Part shown: positions 25,125-32,503 of the stretch, piece after piece
Layout of the letters: each line of letters begins with the position of its first letter
Numbering within the stretch: the first letter of the stretch is position 1
Source: an uncultured bacterium
GTDB taxonomy: Bacteria; Gemmatimonadota; Gemmatimonadetes; Longimicrobiales; RSA9
Assembly: GCA_937889645.1 (NCBI GenBank)
Contig: CALBZE010000057.1
Coordinates: 1-57,646, forward strand
Length of the DNA stretch: 57,646 bases
Direction: 5' to 3'
The notes under the pieces: generated by a model
Database searches by the model: none
What the model was told of the DNA's origin: nothing
The model's input: only the letters and a program-made list of their open reading frames with translations
Translations under genes and position numbers: made by a program

Positions 25125-26411
25125 TCACCCCGTCCGGCCCATCTCCAGCTCCAACAGATACTTCTTCCGCCACAGCCCGCCGCCGTAGCCCGTCAGCTTG
25201 CCGTCGCTGCCGATCACGCGGTGGCACGGGATCACGATGGCGATGCGGTTGTCCCCGTTGGCCCGGGCGACGGCGCGGACGGCGTTCGGCTCGCCGATCG
25301 CGCGCGCCTGGTCGGCGTAGCTGCGCGTCTCGCCGTACGGGATCCGCAGCAGCGCCTCCCAGACCCGTCGCTGGAACGGGGTGCCGAACATGTCGAGCGG
25401 CGTCTCGAAACTCTCCAACTCGCCGGCGAAGTACGCCTCGAGCTCGGCCTCGAGCCGCCGGCCGAATTCGTTGGCGCCCGGGACGAACACACAGTTGAGC
25501 TGCCGAGCCACCCGCTGGAGCTGCGTCTCGAGCATGCGACGGTCCATGAACTCCAGCAGGCAGACGCCGCAGTCCGTTGCGCCGAGGAGCATCGGCCCGA
25601 GCGGCGTGAGCACGCGCGAGAGATGTACCGTCACGACGTCGCGGCTGCGGGACGGCGAGCGCCCGGTGATGCGCCGGAGCGCCTCTTGGAAGCCGCTCAG
25701 CGAGTCGTATCCGCTCCCGAACGCGGCACGCGTGATCGACTCGCCCCTGGCCAGCTCCCCGATCGCCTTCCCCACGCGCAACGCCCGCTGATACGCCTGG
25801 AACGTCATTCCGTGGTGTCGCTTGAACCAGCGACGGACCGCTGCCGGATCGAGGCCGCGTGCGCGGAGGTCGCCGTCGCGGAAGCGACGCGCGGGGTCGC
25901 GCTCCAGCTCGGCGAGGAGGCGACGGATCGGCTCCGGCGTCCGCCCGGGCCATTCCATGGGCCGGCAGCGCTTGCACGGGCGGTACCCCATCGCGAGCGC
26001 CTCCTTCGCCGTCGCGTAGAACTCGACGTTCTCGCGCCGGGGCTTCTTCGCGGGGCACGACGGCCGGCAGAAGATCCCCGTCGTCCGGACCGCGGTCACG
26101 AAGATCCCGTCGTAGCGCGTGTCCCGTTCCATGAACGCGCGGTGCATCTCGGCTTCCGACGGGAGAGCGCGCGGACGGTCCGCACCGGCGGGCCCGAGGC
26201 CGATCAGCTCGAGCTGGTTCGAGGGCGACGACGCCGTGCCGACGACGGGGCTCGCGTGCGTTGCTGTCGCAGGCTCGCCCATCGTCGCCTTCGCCGACCC
26301 TCCGATCGTCGCCTTCGCCGACCCTCCGATCGTCGCCTTCGCCGGCTCTCCGATCGGCGCCTTCGCCGGCCGCCCGTTCATCTCGGCGTGCTCCTCGGTC
26401 ATCGCGTGCAT
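25125..26411 (-). CDS. ada: Bifunctional Ada regulator / O6-methylguanine-DNA methyltransferase
   Basis: 428 residues; Ada repairs methyl phosphotriesters and O6-methylguanine and activates its own regulon. After an unusual N-terminal extension (1-85) with AKATIGGS-type repeats come the zinc-binding methyl-acceptor domain (GIFCRPSCPAK, YRPCKRC; four Cys), an AraC-type HTH (MTFQAYQRALRVGKAIGEL, SITRAAFGSGYDSLSGFQEALRR in parts) and the methyltransferase domain with the active site IVIPCHRVIGSDG. The start is taken as ATG 26411, preceded by GGGGACGAG; the reading frame is open further upstream. Typical Ada is about 350 residues, so the extension is the odd part. Ada-box-like sites were not identified. 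Confidence 0.95.
   Translation of the reverse strand: MHAMTEEHAEMNGRPAKAPIGEPAKATIGGSAKATIGGSAKATMGEPATATHASPVVGTASSPSNQLELIGLGPAGADRPRALPSEAEMHRAFMERDTRYDGIFVTAVRTTGIFCRPSCPAKKPRRENVEFYATAKEALAMGYRPCKRCRPMEWPGRTPEPIRRLLAELERDPARRFRDGDLRARGLDPAAVRRWFKRHHGMTFQAYQRALRVGKAIGELARGESITRAAFGSGYDSLSGFQEALRRITGRSPSRSRDVVTVHLSRVLTPLGPMLLGATDCGVCLLEFMDRRMLETQLQRVARQLNCVFVPGANEFGRRLEAELEAYFAGELESFETPLDMFGTPFQRRVWEALLRIPYGETRSYADQARAIGEPNAVRAVARANGDNRIAIVIPCHRVIGSDGKLTGYGGGLWRKKYLLELEMGRTG
26282..26372 (-). repeat. 24-bp tandem repeat in the 5' end of ada
   Basis: Nearly four copies of a 24-bp unit (plus-strand form TCGTCGCCTTCGCCGACC plus CTCCGA) encode the eight-residue repeats AKATIGGS/AKATMGEP. The first copies are almost identical, which points to recent slippage. 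Confidence 0.8.
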
Positions 26412-26553
26412 GTCTCGTCCCCGCGTACGAGTGGTCTCGCAGCCAGGAAAGTCACCGTGCGGAAAGGTAGCGGGCGGGCGACGTCGCATCCACCGAAAAT
26501 CGGACATCGAATTCGGGCGGGCTCCGGCGAGGTGGCCGCCCGGCCCGGCGGCC

Positions 26554-27315
26554 TCAGAGCGACAAGCGCGCGAGCCGGTCCCGGTAGCGACGGCTCATGA
26601 TCAGCTCGGTACCGTCCCGCAGCACGATGAGCTGATCGCCGTGGGACCAGGGGTGAATCTCGCGAATCCGCTCGACGTTCACGATCCGCGAACGGTGGAT
26701 GCGGAGGAAGCGCGCCGGATCGAGCCGGCCTTCGAGGGCCGTGATCGTCCCGCGAACCAGGTGCGATGCCTCGCCGACATGGAGCCGCACGTGGTTGCGC
26801 TCGGCCTCGATCCAGTCGATGCGCGTCACGTCCAGCAGCACGGACCGCTCGCCGTCGCGCACGAGGATCCGCTCCAGATAGGCCGGCCGTGAGCCGATCC
26901 CGGCGAGGAGGTCGCGCAGGCGCCAGGCGACGTCGTCGCCACGACCGCGGAGGCGCTCCTTGACGCGCTCCAGCGCCTGCGTGAACCGCTGCTCGCGAAA
27001 CGGTTTGAGGAGGTAGTCGATTGCGTGCACCTCGAACGCGCGTACGGCGTACTCGTCGTGCGCGGTCACGAAGACGACGTGCGGGAGCGTGTCACCGGCG
27101 TCCAGCGCGGCGACCACGCCGAACCCGTCCAGCCCGGGCATCTGCACGTCGAGGAAGACGACGTCGGGCTCGAGACGGGAGACGGCCTCGACCGCTTCCG
27201 CGCCGCTCCCCGCCTCGCCCACGACCTCGAACTCCGGGTCCGCGGCGAGGTGCCGTCGCACCCGGGCGCGAGCGGGCGGCTCGTCGTCGACGATCAGGAC
27301 GCGAATCCGGTTCAT
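26554..27315 (-). CDS. LytTR-family response regulator
   Basis: 253 residues. The receiver domain (1-120) has the acidic pair at Asp10-Asp11, the phospho-acceptor Asp56 in FLDVQMPGLDG, the Thr of VFVTAHDEYAVRAF and the Lys of YLLKPF. The LytTR DNA-binding domain (about 145-250) shows RIDWIEAERNHVRLHV, FLRIHRSRIVNVERI and LIMSRRYRDRL. It overlaps the histidine kinase by ATGA. It is the output of a LytS-type two-component system; the target genes are not known, though the acyltransferase at the head of the operon is a candidate. Confidence 0.96.
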   Translation of the reverse strand: MNRIRVLIVDDEPPARARVRRHLAADPEFEVVGEAGSGAEAVEAVSRLEPDVVFLDVQMPGLDGFGVVAALDAGDTLPHVVFVTAHDEYAVRAFEVHAIDYLLKPFREQRFTQALERVKERLRGRGDDVAWRLRDLLAGIGSRPAYLERILVRDGERSVLLDVTRIDWIEAERNHVRLHVGEASHLVRGTITALEGRLDPARFLRIHRSRIVNVERIREIHPWSHGDQLIVLRDGTELIMSRRYRDRLARLSL

Positions 27316-28541
27316 TGCGCCTCCGCCGCAACGCCTTGCGGGTGTTCGTGATACGGGATCCGGATCGACACGCGCAAGCCACCGATCCGCGCGGTCCCCA
27401 GGGTCATCGACTGGGCCGCGCCGTAGAGCGTGCGCAGCCGCTCGGCGGTATTGCGGAGCCCGACGCCCACCCGCGCCGTTTCGCGCGCACCCAAGGCGGT
27501 GTCCCGTAAGGGCACCGCCCCGGAAGCGCCGGCGCGTCCCGCCGCCGCGGCGAACCCACCGTCCGGCCGCACCTCACCCGCCAACCCCGGGCCGTTGTCC
27601 TCGACCTCGAGCAACAGCGCGTCGCCATCGCGGCGCACGCGCAGCTCGACCCTGGCCGGCGCGGGCGGCGGAGGCGCGCCGTGTCGCAGCGCGTTCTCGA
27701 CCAGCGGCTGGAGGATCATCGTCGGAACGAGCGCGGCGCCCATCCCGACGTCGACGTCGACGTCGAACTGGAGCCGGTCCTCGAAGCGGGCGCGCATGAT
27801 GTCGACGTACGCCTCGAGGACCTCCAGCTCCTCGGCGAGCGTGACCTCCTGCCGGTGCGACGCCTGGAGCGCCCGCCGCAGCAGATCCGATAGCCCGACC
27901 AGCATCCGGTCCGCCCGCGCCACGTCCTCGTACATGACGGAGGAGATGGTGTTCAGCGCGTTGAAGACGAAGTGCGGGTTGAGCTGTGCCTGGAGGTTGT
28001 CGAGTTGGGCCCGGGCGAGGCGCGCCTCGAGGGCGCGCGCGCGGACTTCGGCGTCGCGTGCGGCGCGGTACCGCTCGAACAGGGCGACGAGTACGAAGAC
28101 CAGTACGTACGTCGAGACGTCCTTTGGCAGCTCCATCGCGTAGCGGACGGGCATGCGGCCGTAGTCGTAGTCGCCCAGCCCGAAAAGCGGGAAGAGCGCC
28201 TCGCGGCTCAGCCAATTGATCGTGGTGTGAAGCGCCGAGTAGATCGGGATCGCCGCGCCGTGCCAGGCCATCCGCCCCGGCCAGCTCCAGCCGGGGAGCC
28301 CGATCCGCCGCGACCAGATCACCAATGGGATGAGGAGCAGCGCGCCGCCCAGGTGTCCGGTCAACTCCTCCAGGAGCGGCGCCGCTGCCGGCCGTGATAC
28401 GTCGTTCGCGACGTAGTCCAGGTACTTGTACGCGAACGTGAGGAGCGCGACCGCGACCGTGATGAGGAGGCTCCACGCCACGATCCGCGTCGTCGTCAGC
28501 GACGGCGGCAGGTCCGGGTCTCGCGGACCGCGTCTATCCAT
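27312..28541 (-). CDS. LytS-type membrane sensor histidine kinase
   Basis: 409 residues. Four or so membrane helices (about 20-40, 62-78, 92-112, 140-158) precede a short coiled coil and the His_kinase domain with the phospho-accepting His190 in AQLNPHFVFNALNTISSV, then a HATPase domain (ILQPLVENALRHG, LEVEDNGPGL, GVGLRNTAERLRTLYG). An insert rich in Ala/Gly lies between the G1 and G2 boxes. The start at ATG 28541 overlaps the acyltransferase stop by 8 bp; an alternative start lies 30 bp upstream. It phosphorylates the LytTR regulator encoded next. Confidence 0.94.
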   Translation of the reverse strand: MDRRGPRDPDLPPSLTTTRIVAWSLLITVAVALLTFAYKYLDYVANDVSRPAAAPLLEELTGHLGGALLLIPLVIWSRRIGLPGWSWPGRMAWHGAAIPIYSALHTTINWLSREALFPLFGLGDYDYGRMPVRYAMELPKDVSTYVLVFVLVALFERYRAARDAEVRARALEARLARAQLDNLQAQLNPHFVFNALNTISSVMYEDVARADRMLVGLSDLLRRALQASHRQEVTLAEELEVLEAYVDIMRARFEDRLQFDVDVDVGMGAALVPTMILQPLVENALRHGAPPPPAPARVELRVRRDGDALLLEVEDNGPGLAGEVRPDGGFAAAAGRAGASGAVPLRDTALGARETARVGVGLRNTAERLRTLYGAAQSMTLGTARIGGLRVSIRIPYHEHPQGVAAEAQ

Positions 28542-29766
28542 ACGCCTCCGTCCCGGTCGTCGAGGGCGCACGAGCCGGTGCGGGCTCCCGATCCGGAGGG
28601 ACCGGCAACGGCTTCATCCCGAACAGGAAGCGCAGCACGGGTACGGGGCGAACCAGCAGGTCGTAGACCGCCCAGCTCACGAAGAGCGATACGGTGCTCA
28701 CGAACAGGTATTTCGCCAGGATCCCCTCCTCGACCCGGACCACGTAGAAGCCGATCACCACGATCACGGTCTGGTGCAGGATGTAGAAGGGGTAGATCCC
28801 CTCGTTCAGGCGTTCGAGTACCCTCGAAGGCCGATTCAGGTACCGCTTGCCGTATCCGAGGAGCGCGAGCACCCAGCACCACGCGTTGAATCCCTGAAGC
28901 AACTGGTAGAGGGTGTTCGGAATCGAGTACTCGAAGGCCGGGGTCGCGTCGTTCCAACGCAGCGCGTTGATCGCGACGATCGAAAGGAACGCCAGCGTCA
29001 GCGAGGTGCGTCTCCGCGCCTCGATGTCGTCCCACACCCTCTCCGAGGTCGAGAGGCTGTAACCGTAGACGAAGTAGAGGAAGTAGTAGACCAGGTGCGC
29101 GACGTCGTGGACGATGTCCTGGGGTCCCGGGAAGCGCACGACGAGCGCGGCGAGCACGGCGCCGAGCGGAGCCGCGAGGGCGTAGAGCCCGGCGCCGCGG
29201 ACCACGCGCGCCACTGCCCGTTCGATCCGCGTCCTTCCGGCGCCCCGAAGGTACAGGAAGAGCGGCAGCGCCGCCGCCGAGTAGAGGAAGAGGTAGAAGA
29301 CGAACCAGAGGTGGTGGTAGCTCAGGTTCCCCTCGGGGTACGGCCCCGTCGTCAGCACGTCGGGATAGAAGTCCAGGAACGAGGAATACGCCGCTCCGTC
29401 GGCGATCCGCTCGAAGTAGATCTGCGGCGGCACGATCACCAGCATCCCGAAGACGACGGGAACGAGCAGCCGTCGCGCGCGCTCCGCCAGGTACTCACCC
29501 GCCGTGCGGCGACGCAGCGCGAAGCTCGTCCCGACCCCCGAGATCAAGAAGAGGAGCGCCATTCGCCAACGCGACATGAAGAAGTTGAGTTCCAGAACAA
29601 GGGCGCTCGTCTCCGGGTTCTTGATGTGCCACCCCCACTCGGCCGCGAAGATCATCCCCGTGTGGAAGTATACCAGCAACACGATCGCGATCACGCGCAG
29701 CCAATCCAGGTCGTGGCGGCGGGCGGGCGCCGGGGCGCGGTGCTGTAGGGAGAAATCGGGGCTCAT
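28534..29766 (-). CDS. Acyltransferase-3 family membrane protein (OpgC-like)
   Basis: 410 residues with about ten membrane helices, of the acyltransferase 3 family. The conserved opening HDLDWLRVIAIVLLVYFHTGM carries the active-site His after the first helix; MALLFLISGVGTSFALRRRTAGEYLAERARRLLVP (in two parts) and HHLWFVFYLFLYS are typical. Such proteins transfer acyl groups to extracytoplasmic glycans; OpgC succinylates osmoregulated glucans. Here it is first gene in an operon with a LytS/LytTR pair, which often senses the envelope, so envelope-glycan modification is a reasonable inference. Confidence 0.92.
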   Translation of the reverse strand: MSPDFSLQHRAPAPARRHDLDWLRVIAIVLLVYFHTGMIFAAEWGWHIKNPETSALVLELNFFMSRWRMALLFLISGVGTSFALRRRTAGEYLAERARRLLVPVVFGMLVIVPPQIYFERIADGAAYSSFLDFYPDVLTTGPYPEGNLSYHHLWFVFYLFLYSAAALPLFLYLRGAGRTRIERAVARVVRGAGLYALAAPLGAVLAALVVRFPGPQDIVHDVAHLVYYFLYFVYGYSLSTSERVWDDIEARRRTSLTLAFLSIVAINALRWNDATPAFEYSIPNTLYQLLQGFNAWCWVLALLGYGKRYLNRPSRVLERLNEGIYPFYILHQTVIVVIGFYVVRVEEGILAKYLFVSTVSLFVSWAVYDLLVRPVPVLRFLFGMKPLPVPPDREPAPARAPSTTGTEAYG

Positions 29767-29915
29767 CGTCCGCTCGTCGTGAAGTGGTTCGCCGGCTCTG
29801 CCACGGGCCGGTCGCGTTCAATCTCGCGGAACCCCGGCCGGGGAGAGAAACGCGGCGGGACGAGCGGAGCGGCGGCGAGACGAACGGGAGGGGCGGGAGA
29901 TGGGCGGGACCGAGA

Positions 29916-29965
29916 CGGGATCGGCCGGCGGCTGGAGCCCACCGGTGTCGGGATCGGCCGGCGGC
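29916..29965. repeat. Short direct repeats in a GC-rich gap
   Basis: CGGGATCGGCCGGCGGC occurs at 29916-29932 and again at 29949-29965. The 276-bp gap upstream of the acyltransferase holds nothing else clear. Confidence 0.5.
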
Positions 29966-30042
29966 GGGGTTGGGCCGTTGGCGGAGCCAGGCCGACGTCC
30001 GGGGTTCAGCGGGCGGCGCGGCGCGCCGCCGGCGCGACGTCA

Positions 30043-30996
30043 TCAGATCACCCGCCGCACCCGGACCAGCCGCTCGCGGTACCACCGCCCGCCGGGGCCC
30101 TCAAGGTCGTCGTACCGGACGCGGTCGCTGCGGTTCGGCGCGTGGATGATCCGCCCGTCGCCGACGTAGATGGCGACGTGGTCGATGGTGCGGCCGTCGC
30201 TGGCGAAGAAGAGGAGGTCGCCGGGGCGGAAGGCGTCGAAGTCGAGCGGGACGCCGGACCCGGCGCGCGCCTGGTCGCGGGTCACGCGCGGGAGTCGGAT
30301 CCCGACGGAGGCGTAGACGTACCGGACGAACCCCGAGCAGTCGAAGCCGGTCGCGGGGTCGGATCCGCCCCAGACGTAGCGGACGCCGAGGTGTCGCTCG
30401 GCCTCGGCGAGGACGCCGGCGGCGACGTCGCCGGGGCGGGCACGCGTGGCGGCGCCGGCGCCACGGGCTGCGAGAGGCGCCGGTCGGGCCGTGGCGCGCG
30501 TGTCGCCGATTCGAAGCCCGATCCCGCCGCGCAGCTCCCGTTCGCCTTCCCTGCTCCGATGCTCGGCGTAGAACGCGATCGCCCGGCCGATCAACGGAAT
30601 CCGCACGCCGACGCCCCAGGAGAGCGACCCGTCCCAATCGCTCCCGCCGCCGACGAGCTCCTCGCGGCGCACGCCCGCGCCGGCGAAGACGTACGGCTCG
30701 GCGTCGAGCGGCGGGAGCCCGCGCAGGGCCGGGTGCACGTTGAGCGGCGCGAGCTTCAGGTCGACATCGCCCAGCCAGAAGCGGGGCGAGCCCGCTACGT
30801 CGAGTACGCCCGCCCGGCCGGAGACGCGGAGCTTGGCGACGGCGCGGCCGAGCGCCAGCTCGCCGCCGAAGCCGGCGGGTACGAAGCCCGGCGTCGCCTC
30901 GTAGAACGCGCCGATCTCGACCATGGTCTGGGCGACGGCGGCCGCGGGCGCGGCGACGAGGATCACGAGCGAGACGAGAACGGTAGGACGAAGCAT
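30043..30996 (-). CDS. NlpC/P60 (C40) peptidase with N-terminal beta-rich domain
   Basis: 317 residues. The ATG at 30996 opens a signal peptide (LVSLVILVAAPAAAVAQ). Residues about 25-165 form a Gly-rich, strand-rich domain (GFVPAGFGGELALGRAV, YVFAGAGVRRE, SWGVGVRIPLIGRAIAFYAEHR) that looks like an eight-strand outer-membrane barrel. Residues about 195-315 are an NlpC/P60 cysteine peptidase of the peptidoglycan D,L-endopeptidase type, with Cys220 in TGFDCSGFVRY, the His in TIDHVAIYVGDG and a third polar residue in IIHAPN. The pairing of a barrel-like domain with a cell-wall hydrolase is unusual. It is divergent from the deoxyhypusine synthase homologue. Confidence 0.88.
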   Translation of the reverse strand: MLRPTVLVSLVILVAAPAAAVAQTMVEIGAFYEATPGFVPAGFGGELALGRAVAKLRVSGRAGVLDVAGSPRFWLGDVDLKLAPLNVHPALRGLPPLDAEPYVFAGAGVRREELVGGGSDWDGSLSWGVGVRIPLIGRAIAFYAEHRSREGERELRGGIGLRIGDTRATARPAPLAARGAGAATRARPGDVAAGVLAEAERHLGVRYVWGGSDPATGFDCSGFVRYVYASVGIRLPRVTRDQARAGSGVPLDFDAFRPGDLLFFASDGRTIDHVAIYVGDGRIIHAPNRSDRVRYDDLEGPGGRWYRERLVRVRRVI

Positions 30997-31331
30997 CGGC
31001 ACTCGTTTGCGGCGGAGGTCAACGGGTGTCGGCGCGGCCCGCGCCAAAACGCGCGGGACAGGTCGGGGAGTCTCGCGGAGACTGCACGCGAGACAGAGTC
31101 GTCCGAAATCTAGTGACGACGGACGGCGCGTCGAGGCCACATCCCGCCAGGTTGCCCTGTCCGTCGCGTTCACCGTATGTTGGCCTCAAACACGCCTATG
31201 ACCAGCGTCCCGCCGCAGGTGCCCAGCGCCGCGGAGCCTCCTCGTTGCGGGCGGGACGCCGTGGCTTCCTCGGACGCCCGGGGCCGAGGACCATGCGACG
31301 CGACCGTTCACGTCCCGGAGGAGCACGAAGA
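30997..31331. other. Divergent intergenic region
   Basis: The 335-bp gap must carry the promoters of the NlpC/P60 and deoxyhypusine synthase-like genes. The best plus-strand candidate is TTGCCC (31152-31157), 17 nt, GTATGT (31175-31180), which is weak. No gene or strong repeat is visible. Confidence 0.3.
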
Positions 31332-32336
31332 ATGACCGAACAAACTCGCGCGACGCACGGGTCCGCGTCGCCGGTTTCGGATTTCATCCGCCACCATTAT
31401 AGACACTTCAACGCCGCGGCGCTCGTGGACGCGGCCGAGGCGTACCGCGCACACCTGGACGCCGGTGGAAAGATGATGATCACGCTCGCCGGCGCCATGA
31501 GCACCGCCGAACTCGGGCTCTCCCTCGCCGAGATGATCCGCCAGGACAAGGTGCACGCGATCTCGTGCACCGGCGCGAACCTCGAGGAGGATGTCTTCAA
31601 CCTCGTCGCCCACGACCACTACGAACGCGTCCCCAACTACCGGGACCTGACGCCGGCGGACGAGAAGGCGCTCCTCGACCGCCACCTCAACCGGGTGACC
31701 GATACCTGCATCCCGGAAGAGGAGGCGATGCGGCGGATCGAGTCCGCGATCCTGGAGGAGTGGACGGCGGCCGACCGCGCGGGCGAGCGCCTGTTCCCGC
31801 ACGAGTTCTTCTATCGCATCCTGCTGAGCGGCAAGCTCGAACGGTACTACCAGATTGACCCCAAGGACTCCTGGCTCCTGGCTGCGGCCGAGCGCAACCT
31901 GCCGATCTTCGTGCCCGGCTGGGAGGACTCGACCCTGGGGAACATCTACGCTGCGCACTGCATCGCCGGCGACGTGCGCAACGTCCACACGGTGCGCACC
32001 GGGATCGAGTACATGATCCAGCTCGCGGACTGGTACACGGCCACCTCGGCGGAGGCGTCGATCGGGTTCTTCCAGATCGGCGGCGGGATCGCGGGCGACT
32101 TCCCGATCTGCGTAGTCCCGATGCTGCACCAGGACCTCGGCCGGACGAACGTCCCGCTCTGGGGTTACTTCTGCCAGATCTCCGACTCGACGACGAGTTA
32201 CGGCTCGTATTCCGGCGCCGTTCCGAACGAGAAGATCACCTGGGGGAAGCTCGGCGTCGACACGCCCAAGTTCATCATCGAGTCGGACGCGACGATCGTC
32301 GCGCCCCTCGTATTCGCGCTGGTGCTTGGATGGTAG
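31332..32336 (+). CDS. Deoxyhypusine synthase-family protein
   Basis: A 334-residue cytosolic NAD-dependent aminobutyl transferase. In eukaryotes and archaea the family modifies eIF5A; bacterial members are thought to make homospermidine or related polyamines. GGAGGAG (31317-31323) supports ATG 31332. Visible blocks are ITLAGAMSTAELG, ISCTGANLEED, FVPGWEDSTLGN (NAD-binding region), SIGFFQIGGGIAGDFPICVVPML and the C-terminal NEKITWGKLG with the catalytic Lys306 in the WGK motif. The human SDSGA segment reads SYSGA here, a change beside the polyamine site. No eIF5A-like gene is in the window. A strong terminator follows. Confidence 0.93.
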   Translation: MTEQTRATHGSASPVSDFIRHHYRHFNAAALVDAAEAYRAHLDAGGKMMITLAGAMSTAELGLSLAEMIRQDKVHAISCTGANLEEDVFNLVAHDHYERVPNYRDLTPADEKALLDRHLNRVTDTCIPEEEAMRRIESAILEEWTAADRAGERLFPHEFFYRILLSGKLERYYQIDPKDSWLLAAAERNLPIFVPGWEDSTLGNIYAAHCIAGDVRNVHTVRTGIEYMIQLADWYTATSAEASIGFFQIGGGIAGDFPICVVPMLHQDLGRTNVPLWGYFCQISDSTTSYGSYSGAVPNEKITWGKLGVDTPKFIIESDATIVAPLVFALVLGW

Positions 32337-32383
32337 GGTGCGTCGGGGGCGGACCGGGCGGTCCGCCCCCGGTGTAACGCACC
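32337..32383 (+). terminator. Strong bipartite hairpin terminator
   Basis: A perfect 12-bp stem (CGGGGGCGGACC at 32344-32355 with its complement at 32360-32371) is enclosed by GGTGCGT (32337-32343) and ACGCACC (32377-32383). It begins at the base after the stop codon of the deoxyhypusine synthase-like gene. Confidence 0.75.
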
Positions 32384-32384
32384 C

Positions 32385-32480
32385 GCCCGGAGGCACGGAC
32401 GGCCGCCCCGGCGCGGTCCCGGCCTCACGTTGGGCTGGAGGCGCGGAGCGCCGCCCCGGCGTGGTCCCGGCCTCACGTTG
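32385..32480. repeat. 48-bp tandem duplication
   Basis: Two copies, about 32389-32432 and 32437-32480, share GGAGGC(A/G)CGGA then CCGCCCCGGCG(C/T)GGTCCC and GGCCTCACGTTG. The last 30 bases differ at one position only. The duplication ends 24 bp before the M1 peptidase start. Confidence 0.85.
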
Positions 32481-32503
32481 ACAGGATGGATGGAGGTTTG
32501 GAG

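Noticed and set aside
26282..26372. Tandem repeats as a possible CRISPR array
   Set aside because: The units follow each other directly without spacers and lie in frame inside ada.
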